A stretch of DNA of 64,000 nt from contig JH153023.1 in NCBI GenBank assembly GCA_000226015.1, positions 29,522 to 93,521 of the forward strand, given 5' to 3'. Positions 57,501 to 64,000 of this stretch are shown here, piece by piece. The notes below the pieces were generated by a model, which was given only the letters and a program-made list of their open reading frames with translations, did not search any database and was not told the origin of the DNA. Position 1 is the stretch's first letter. Each line of letters opens with the position of its first letter. A program made the translations under genes and the position numbers. Source of the DNA: Mnemiopsis leidyi. Its lineage: Eukaryota > Ctenophora > Tentaculata > Lobata > Bolinopsidae.

Positions 57501-59912
57501 AAAGATAACTGCTTGTTAATCGCTAACCGGTCACATTAAGCAGCCACATAATAACCTCATTTCTAACCCTCCCTCCCTTATTAGCCGGACATTTTGGTGC
57601 TGTCTGTGACAGTGCGGATGAGTATCGAGATTATCAAAACTCTCCTGCTCCGGCTGAGAGGCTTGTTTGAGATCTGGTACTGGATCGTCTGCAGAAGAAC
57701 GGTCAACAAGTCCGACTCTGCTCATCAGGAAGTGCTGATACCAGCCCAGCTTGATTGAGCTATTACGTGGGGATAATCCCCGTTACAGAGCTAGATTATC
57801 TGTGGTAAAGGCAGTAGCCGGTCAGCTGGGAACGGCCAGAGACCACCGTGCATGTTGTTTGGTTTGTTGGCTTGCAGCTGTCGTAGTCATGGTCCTGGGA
57901 CCAGAGGTTCTCATGTACAAGCTTCTTTTTAACAAGGCTTGCAATGACTACACTGATGAGCAAGTAAACGGGCTAAGGTAAGAGGTTTTCGCTAATTCTA
58001 ATCGTTCAAACTGATGTTATTTTGGGATATATCAAGATTTTGATACGTTGCCAAGGATTAGTCAGATCATATTTTAAACATGATCAATGCCTTAACTTAA
58101 TTAAATAACAAGTAAAGATATTGAATGTGATAAAACTTAAAAGTCAACAATCTTCAGTCTTGTAATTTCGAAAGAGTTAACTCCCTGACTTCTCCTTCAG
58201 GAACAAACTGCGGGGAGAAGACGAACCCACAGTGGACATGGTGGACGAGCTCCTGGAGTACCTGGACGGAGAACTACCTAAAGCAAACCAAGACGATGTT
58301 GAGCGGGTGTTGGACCAGGCAGCCCCGGTCCTGGCAGCTCTCCTGGTCCCCATGAAGCAGAAGTACGACCGGATAGTTGAGATTAAGGAGGAGGTAACCG
58401 AAGCAATCACCGAGGTGGTCCCGGTGGAGGAGCTAGTTCAGGACTACGAAGACACCCTGCATGATCTGAAGGATTTCTGCAAGCATATTTCGGAGGAGGT
58501 GGGAGAGAACTGGCAGGAGAATCTTGATGAATTACACAGAAAGTTGTGGGAACTGGAGTCGTCAATGTCTGAGATTGAGGACGCTTCCCTGTCGTCAATT
58601 GACAACGTGAATCCTTGTCGAGCTAGAGTTAGACGGCAGTTGTCGGAGGTGGAAGGTGATAAGTTGTCGGGGTCCCCTGATTTAAAGCTTAAACTCCAAA
58701 TCTCGGTTGAGGAAGACACGGCAAGTTCTAAAATCTATGAAAACAAGTTGGACCTAGATAAACTCTCCATAAAACCGTACTCAACAGATCATGTCTCGCT
58801 GAGCCCTCCCGAGCGATACCAATCTCCAATCCTGGTCTCCACTGGATCCTCCCCAGGAAATTACAATTTCGTCACCAACATCGAGAATTTACCCAACATA
58901 GAAATCTCCTCCGAAACACAGATATCGCCGCAAATATCTCCAGCTTCAAGCAGATCATTGAGCCCGGTACATCTGCTACACTCGCAATACAGTTTCGGTT
59001 CCATAGCAACCAGTGACCGAGCACCGTCGCCGTCAGTATTTTACAGTGCCTGTCATAGTCGGAGACAGAGCCTTGGTAGCCACGATCTGATCTCCCGATA
59101 CGTCTCCCAGAGACACCCTCAACTCTTCGACTCGGATCAGTTCAAGGATTTTGCCAGTAGGAGGTCCAGTTTAAACCAAACTCTATACGATCTAAGTCAC
59201 TGTGAGGGCACCTCAAGAAGGAATAGTAATAGCAAGAAGTATTTGACGAAGAGACAGAGTGCCTTGTCTATTCTTGTCGACTACGTTAAGTACAGGATAG
59301 GACTGGAGAAAATAAGTGAGATTTCTAGCTCAGTTCCAGGGGTGGTTGAGGATTCAAATTCGCTGGTTGAGGGGGGAGAGCAGGTTAAAATCAGGATAAC
59401 ACCTAGCTCGGTGTCTTCTGAACTGTGATAGGTGGAAATGACAGGACTGTGTATAAGAAGTACAGCAGGTGTGGCATGTAATTAATATTTTATTGTTTCC
59501 AGTCAAAATTTGATTTGTGAAGATTTGGTATGTATTTGTCCTTGATTTGATTTTTTATTTTGATGCTGATCCTTATCAACGGTCTTATTCGTTCTAACTT
59601 CCAAGACTTATTTCTACCTAAATCGATGTCTACCAAAACAACAAGACTTATTTTTACCTAAATCGATGTCTGCCAAAACAAAAATTCACAAAAAATGCAA
59701 CAAAAAGACAAGTTTATGAATTTGGTAAAAAATTTTCAAAATCACAAGTCAGAACGTTAAATAGGTACCTGAGAAAGAAGGGAAAACTGCGAGGGGCTCA
59801 TGACGTCATTTTCCCCATTTCCTCCAGTAGCAGAGCCGTTGTTTTCTGGTGTAGTGACGACATCAAGATACATGTAGGACACTACGTCGAACATCAGGAA
59901 ATACTGCTTCAC
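45534..59912 (-). CDS. WDR81: WDR81 C-terminal half (WD40 propeller), partial at right edge
   Basis: Eleven minus-strand exons: 59912-59769, 56825-56624, 56360-55952, 55801-55536, 55384-55252, 54996-54909, 48578-48479, 47764-47609, 46963-46775, 45939-45804 and 45621-45534. All join in frame. The middle region holds FDVVSYMYLDV, KRYHSRSL and an acidic Ser-rich linker. The propeller follows: FSGHSDRINALRVTDDECFL, SGSKDKTVTLWD, YTVVSMDA, GTSDSTLKTFDTRV, GTWVAAGFSSG, KIHVLDLRVGVMMHAL, TTKLRTDLFRGG and VVLGCDSGSLRLLS-stop, all in WDR81 order. The N-terminal BEACH-type part would lie beyond 64000. WDR81 works with WDR91 on endosomes to restrain PI3-kinase activity during early-to-late conversion. 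Two introns host opposite-strand genes, and the acceptor at 46964 sits in a repeat. Confidence 0.9.
46030..46400. repeat. Degenerate (acaagtactata)n tract with a 37-bp hairpin
   Basis: Many imperfect copies of tacaagtactata surround an inverted pair: taccttgtataatatctgta onward (46127-46163) and its complement (46182-46220). It lies in a WDR81 intron; no coding frame. Confidence 0.75.
46964..47190 (-). repeat. 33-bp in-frame tandem repeat carrying the WDR81 splice acceptor
   Basis: On the minus strand about seven units of 33 bp precede the exon. Each unit reads tttcag|gtaaaatacacgtgct, i.e. an acceptor plus the first exon codons (G-KIHVL), then aaatgcgaacat. The unit is a multiple of three and open throughout (SGKIHVLNANI per unit), so using any upstream AG would add 11 residues per unit without a frameshift. 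The last unit continues into the real exon, KIHVLDLRVG. Confidence 0.85.
48598..49135. repeat. 24-bp tandem array (gttactacaagtacagttactata)n
   Basis: About 20 imperfect units in the large WDR81 intron next to the exon at 48479-48578. Related in sequence to the repeat at 647-721. Not coding. Confidence 0.9.
49370..49866. repeat. 33-bp minisatellite with an assembly gap
   Basis: About 15 near-identical units of gataatgagagtagagatag plus attaccgcgggta. Ten N (49523-49532) mark a gap inside the array, so true copy number is unknown. The open frames through it exist only because 33 is a multiple of three. Confidence 0.95.
50340..50705. repeat. 60-bp minisatellite, about six copies
   Basis: Unit begins gttcagtcagggaaccatga and ends attcattatttgttac; later copies carry small deletions. 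Located in the WDR81 intron upstream of the GPCR gene. The regions around it (49867-50339, 50706-51846) show no supported gene. Confidence 0.92.
51847..54534 (+). CDS. LDL-receptor-repeat class A GPCR, nested in a WDR81 intron
   Basis: Exon 1 (51847-51880) encodes the signal peptide MLAVAVLLFVQ. It joins in phase 1 to a single long exon (52061-54534), giving about 835 residues. Three LDLa modules: KCNNGTRLHKLLFCDGIRDC (near residue 25), FLCEDKN...CDLAVDCPDGSDEEKC and FKCRSGV...CDGVVDCWDLSDEC. They surround a Cys-rich middle and a Glu/Gly tract (52230-52350). Seven membrane segments follow from about residue 395 (ILGNPVLKITACVIGCLSIL), with an unusually long second extracellular loop. TM7 carries NSLINPLLYD (NPxxY form); FRA replaces DRY after TM3. 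The fold resembles relaxin/LGR-type receptors, but no leucine-rich repeats are present. It would signal through G proteins; ligand unknown. Confidence 0.9.
56845..56960. repeat. Two 57-59-bp direct repeats in a WDR81 intron
   Basis: The unit ttgggtcaggttgacatact ... gatttgacttaaccctaac occurs twice, with two small differences. A short frame running from it to 57158 has no recognisable domain and is not called. Confidence 0.8.
57744..59428 (+). CDS. Unrecognised single-pass membrane/coiled-coil protein, nested in a WDR81 intron
   Basis: Two exons, about 57744-57977 and 58201-59428, join in phase 2 (NGLR|NKLRGEDEP). Segments: a basic stretch (RYRARLSVVKAVAG), one hydrophobic helix (ACCLVCWLAAVVVMVLGPEV, 57850-57920) and a helical acidic region likely to form coiled coils (ELLEYLDGELPKANQDDVER, DYEDTLHDLKDFCKHI, WQENLDELHRKLWELESSM). 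A Ser/Pro-rich disordered tail follows, with three RRxS motifs (RRQS, RRSS, RRNS), the kind recognised by basophilic kinases. The start is unresolved: the frame has no Met before 57889, so a 5' exon is likely; a possible one is MSIEIIKTLLLRLRGLFEIW at 57619, but no donor in a fitting phase is seen. I do not recognise the family. Confidence 0.65.
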
Positions 59913-60277
59913 CTGGTTTACGGGGTTGGTAAGACAACTGTAGAGAATAACGAATAAAACGTCCTATTTCAGCGATCATTTTATTTCCATTCACTTCACT
60001 TTTTAGTTATGTATTTATTAGCAGCGCATGAAGCGATTACAACATGGATTTCGCTTTCAATAATAAACGCAGCCCATAATAGGCCTAAGAGTGAAAAAAT
60101 AATTTGGTTTTTGTCCCTAACTAAATATACGAGACAAGTATTCAATAATCATTATTAACGGACGCGGATCAGAATCTTGCAGTGCGTGCCAATTTTTTAT
60201 CAGAACTAATTTGAACTGAAAAACTGCGTTTGATTGCTGCATGTAGTCCAGTATCTGGATGATTTCCCGTACCCAGA
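59429..60277. other. Intron/flank around the 59769-59912 WDR81 exon
   Basis: Holds two 45-bp direct repeats at about 59600-59690 (caagacttatttctacctaa). Outside the exon no other coding sequence is seen. The left arm of the foldback element may extend into 60277 and below, since its partner runs off the window. Confidence 0.5.
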
Positions 60278-60905
60278 TGACACTCCAAAAGGTTTGAAAG
60301 CTTAAATCAACTCATTTTGATGTAAGGAATCGATTGGGACTGGTCTACTTGAGCGAAACAATGGAATCAGACGGTATGCCACGCCCTTTTTGGGCGCGGC
60401 TGGGTGTAAGTGGGATTTGTCATAACTCGACTTCTGATCATCGTAGAGACTTGCTTTTTAGCTTAAACGAAGCGGAAAATGCATGTTTATATTAAACTTG
60501 TGAAGCAACATATAGGCCCAGGGCGTTGCTTTTCGACTTATTGCCAAAAAACTAATTTTTGGCCATACACATGGGCAAAATCTAGTATCTCGCGATAGGA
60601 ACATCATAGAAACTTGAATTTAGGCTCAAACGAAGCAGAAGGTGCATATTTATATTAGACTTATGAAGCTTCATACAGGCTAAATGCTTCACTTTTCAAT
60701 CTAAATGCTTCACTTTTCGAGTTATTGTCATAAACAGATTTACGCAGCTGTGCAATCGGTTTTTCTCAGCTGTCAGATACGAAATTCTTTCGACTTTAAC
60801 TCCTTTACAATGCCAGACGCTTATAAACATGTCTGAAGATTCTTAGCAACCTTATCCATACAATTTTGCTTATCTTCAGCTTCAGGATGTGTTAGGAAAT
60901 TACCA
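60278..60905. mobile_element. Left arm of a foldback transposon (long inverted repeat)
   Basis: Starts tgacactccaaaaggtttga and is the inverted copy of 63400-64000. Shared blocks include ggtatgccacgccctttttg (60373 onward), cccagggcgttgcttttcga and ctcgcgataggaacatcata. A 23-bp local duplication (taaatgcttcacttttc) is present only here. The outer limit may lie left of 60278 because the right arm is cut by the window edge. No gene in the arm. Confidence 0.9.
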
Positions 60906-61439
60906 TTATTTACTATAAGTAAAAATATAATTATACGATTAATAGGCAAGATTTCTTTGGATTTATCTATGTTTATTACGTATCATACTTTCAGATATGT
61001 ATTTCTGTCCTAGATCGATACAGCTCCGAATATGAGCCCGATTTATTTATTATCAACTGCTGTATCGTTCTTCAAGACTTGATGTTCAGATAAAGGGGAC
61101 AAAAACTAATACTTCTTACTCCTGAGTCCCCTATCAAAATTCAAAAGCAATTTGAATAGTGTGCCATCCTTCAGAATTTCAATCACTTAGTAGTGAATTC
61201 AGTATAAATGTGTCATCAAATAGTGCAATGCACTAAGCCTGGTTATGCTGACATGATTTAGTGACTTTTGTCATCATTACTGTATAACATGGGCCACGCC
61301 AGAAATTTATATGGTGCTATTAGGACTATAACATTGCAGCAGTTTTTACCGTGGTGTCTTCAAAGGAGTAAGATATGATATCAGATGAACTGGTATTGAT
61401 TGTGCTGATAAGAATACTCATACAGATAAGCCAGGTCCC

Positions 61440-61700
61440 AAGTAATAAGGTAGTAGCCCTACAGAAGTCAGATAGCTAGCTCCACAGTAGTCAGATAGCT
61501 AGCTCCACAGTAGTCAAGTAGCTAGATGTATAGTTGTCAAGTAGCTAGCTCCACAGTAGTCAGGTAGCTAGCTGCACACTAGTCAGGTAGCTAGCTCCAC
61601 AGTAGTCAGGTAGCTAGCTCCACAGTAGTCAGGTAGCTAGCTCCACAGTAGTCAGACACCTAGCTGTACAATAGACAGACACTTAGCTCCACAGTAGTCA
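61440..61700. repeat. 23-bp tandem array, left block, inside the foldback element
   Basis: Units of agtcaggtagctagctccac plus agt, centred on the palindrome agctagct, about ten copies. The block ends abruptly at a LINE fragment and resumes at 62720. Between the arm and the array (60906-61439) no gene is seen. Confidence 0.9.
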
Positions 61701-62720
61701 GAGCTTGTGGGCATGGAATTTAAGCCCTGATTTGCAAGGGAGCCTACATGCTCATTTAAGCGCTTGAGTGTATCAAGGACAGTGTTGGAGCGAGAGACTA
61801 TGGTTGTAAGTGAGTGGAGAGCTGATTTGCTGTCCACGCAGATGTGGACTAGGGAATAGAGGAGGTAATCATGAAGGAGAAGGTTGCAGGCTGCCAGTAT
61901 GGCGAGGAGTTCTGCTTGGAAAATGGTAACAGTGGGGCCAGCCAAAGGTGAGTTCTTTAATGATTTTGTTACTGTGGTAGATGACAAAGCCTGATCCTGC
62001 CATATTGTTTTTGACGGAACTATCGGTGTAGCAGATAAGTGAGTCTAGGGAGTGGAGAGAAGGGACAACAGAGCGTTCGAGAATGAAAAGACGAAAGCTA
62101 TGAGAGATATCAAGCTTGTTGGAGGTAATGTCGAAAAGGTTGAGCGGAGGCAGCAGGGAAGAGGCAAGGGTTTGCAGTAGAAGGGCGTGCAGTGGGAGGG
62201 AATTTTCGAGTCCCTAAGAGCAGGAGTCCAGGTTCCTGCCTGGCAGAGTCTAAGGGAGGTGTTCAAGGCTGTCTTGTGGATATGCAGGTCGAGGAAAGAA
62301 GATTGGCTAAAATATCCAGGCAGCAGGAAGGGGTAGAGTTAAGAGCTCCAGTGACAAGAAGGAGAGCTGATCTTTGAACTTTTTCAGGAGTGATGCTAGG
62401 ATAGAACATTTGAGTTTGTGGCTCCATGCAATGCAGCCGTATGATATGGCTGGAATAATAATCTGGGTATAGATCCATATGGTGTATGAGGCTTTGAGAC
62501 CCCAGGATTTGCTGCAGGCTGAACGGATAGTGTGAAAGTTAATGAGGGCTTTGTTGCTAATAGATTCCAGGTGGAAGCTCCATGAGAGTTTGGAGTCTAG
62601 TGTGATGCCTAGATACCGGATGGTAGCGACTATGGGGACTGGGGTGTGGCAAATAGAGAGCCATTTGTCGACGTTCCACTCGCGGTTTCTTGTGAACATA
62701 ATAGATTGGGTTTTAAGGAC
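61701..62720 (-). mobile_element. LINE ORF2 3' fragment (RT thumb and RNase H), defective
   Basis: Minus-strand frames read the end of a non-LTR reverse transcriptase: TIRYLGITLDSKLSWSFHLE (62640-62580), KSWGLKASYTIWIYTQIIIP and AISYGCIAWSH; then VQRSALLLVTGALNSTP in another frame; then an RNase H part, FQAELLAILAACNLL and HICVDSKSALHSL. The order fits Jockey/I-like elements. At least two frameshifts separate the pieces, and the catalytic RT core is absent, so it is dead. It interrupts the 23-bp array. Confidence 0.85.
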
Positions 62721-63320
62721 CACAGTAGTAAGGTAGCTAGCTGCACAGTAGCCAAGTAGCTAGCTGCACAGTAGCCAAGTAGCTAGCTCCATAATAGTCA
62801 GGTAGCTTGCTCAACAGTAGTCAGGTAGCTAGCTGCATATTAGTCAGGTAGCTAGCTGCATAGTAGTCAGGTAGCTAGCTGCATAGTAGTCAGGTAGCTA
62901 GCTCCTCAGTAGTCAGGTAACTAGCTGCATAGTAGTCAGGTAGCTAGCTAGCTCCACAGTAGTCAGGTAGCTAGCTCCATAGTAGTCAGGTAGCTAGCTC
63001 CACAGTAGTCAGATAGCTAGCTCCACAGTAGTCAGGTAGCCAGCTGCATTGTAGTCAGGTAGCTAACTTTACAGCAGTCCTAGAGGATTGCGCAAAAGGC
63101 ATTTTCATATGCAATCTTCTTCGGGAAACAGTGATTGAGGGTTTAATGAGGAGGGTCTCCGTAAACGATATAGAATCTTCCAGGAGCCCCTTCAGTATAA
63201 CTTTAAAAGCCTGGATACATCATACAGGTGTAACAAAATACAAATACAAGACACCTAGCTGCACAGTAGTCAGACACCTAGCTGCACTGTAGTCACTAGT
63301 CAGATACTTAGCTGCACAGC
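62720..63320. repeat. 23-bp tandem array, right block, inside the foldback element
   Basis: About fifteen units of the same tagctagct(c/g)(c/a)acagtagtcagg motif to 63075, a non-repeat spacer, then a few decayed units (gacacctagctgcacagtag) at 63250-63320. Confidence 0.88.
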
Positions 63321-63399
63321 ATTGTTCTGCAAACTTAAAACAGGTTGTGTCTAAATCGCGAAAGAAAAATCGACTAATATATGCTTACAGAAATTACAG

Positions 63400-64000
63400 G
63401 TTATCTCCTAACACATCCTAAACATAAGCAAAATTGTATGGATAAGGCTGCTAAGAATCTTTAGACATGTTTATAAGTGTCTGGCATTGTAAAGGAGTTA
63501 GAGTCGAAAAGAATTTCGTATCTGACAGCTGAGAAAAACCATTTGTGCAGCTGCGTAAATCTCTTTATGACAATAACTCAAAAAATGAAGCATTTAGCCT
63601 GTATAAAGCTTCATAAGTCTATTATAAATATGCACCTTCTGCTTTGTTTAAGCCTAAATTCAAGTTTCTATGATGTTCCTATCGCGAGATACTAGATTTT
63701 GCCCATGCGTATGGCCAAAAATTAGTTTTTTGGCAATAAGTCGAAAAGCAACGCCCTGGGCCTATATGTTGCTTCACAAGTTTAATATAAACATGCATTT
63801 TCCGCTTCGTTTAAGCTTAAAATAAAGTCTCTACGATGATCAGAAGTCGAGATATGACAAATCCCACTTACACCCAGCCGCGCCCAAAAAGGGCCGTGGC
63901 ATACCGTCTGAGTTCCATTGTTTCGCTCAAGTAGACCAGTCCCAATCGATTCCTTACATCGAAATGAGTTGATTTAGCTTTCAAACCTTTTGGAGTGTCA
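63400..64000. mobile_element. Right arm of the foldback transposon, cut by the window edge
   Basis: Inverted copy of 60278-60905, ending ccttttggagtgtca at the last base. The two arms differ by scattered substitutions and a short duplication, so they are not fresh. The full element exceeds 3.7 kb. Confidence 0.9.

Overview
This is a gene-dense, intron-rich animal (metazoan) nuclear DNA window, AT-rich, with GT-AG introns, minisatellites and small transposons. The gene families are a BTB-Kelch protein, VPS45, a TRPA channel, WDR81 and an LDL-receptor-repeat GPCR. The cysteine-rich SRCR receptor and LDLa-GPCR would suit an invertebrate, perhaps a cnidarian, but the taxon is inferred and I cannot fix it. 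Exon joins below were built by hand; nearly all of them keep phase across every junction.

Layout. 1-65: the end of an upstream gene. 745-4748: an 8-exon Kelch-like gene. 5772-7415: an intronless F-box/LRR gene. 8261-12495: VPS45 (8 exons) with a 925-bp mariner-like element in one intron. 13111-15729: two tandem D-aminoacyl-tRNA deacylase genes. 16122-43570: a TRPA ion channel on the + strand. It begins with a series of about ten candidate alternative first exons, nearly all ending in the same phase, and it carries about 17 ankyrin repeats and a six-segment pore domain. Its 9.6-kb intron holds an opposite-strand SRCR/cysteine-rich receptor gene plus two decayed copies. 45534-59912 (- strand, open at the right edge): the C-terminal WD40 half of WDR81. 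Two of its introns hold opposite-strand genes: an LDLa-GPCR (51847-54534) and an unrecognised membrane/coiled-coil protein (57744-59428). 60278-64000: most of a foldback transposon with inverted arms over 600 bp, 23-bp tandem arrays and a dead LINE fragment.

The strongest candidates for something new are: (1) the TRPA first-exon array, which would give one channel many N-termini; (2) minisatellites whose unit contains a 3' splice site (WDR81 and Kelch-like genes), so that acceptor sites themselves are tandemly repeated, in WDR81 with a 33-bp in-frame unit; (3) the twin deacylase genes with near-identical middle exons but diverged outer exons; (4) the foldback element.

The genes are not an operon and do not form one pathway. 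VPS45 and WDR81 both act in endosomal traffic, but there is no sign that their proximity matters. The repeated theme is nesting: three genes lie inside introns of genes on the opposite strand.
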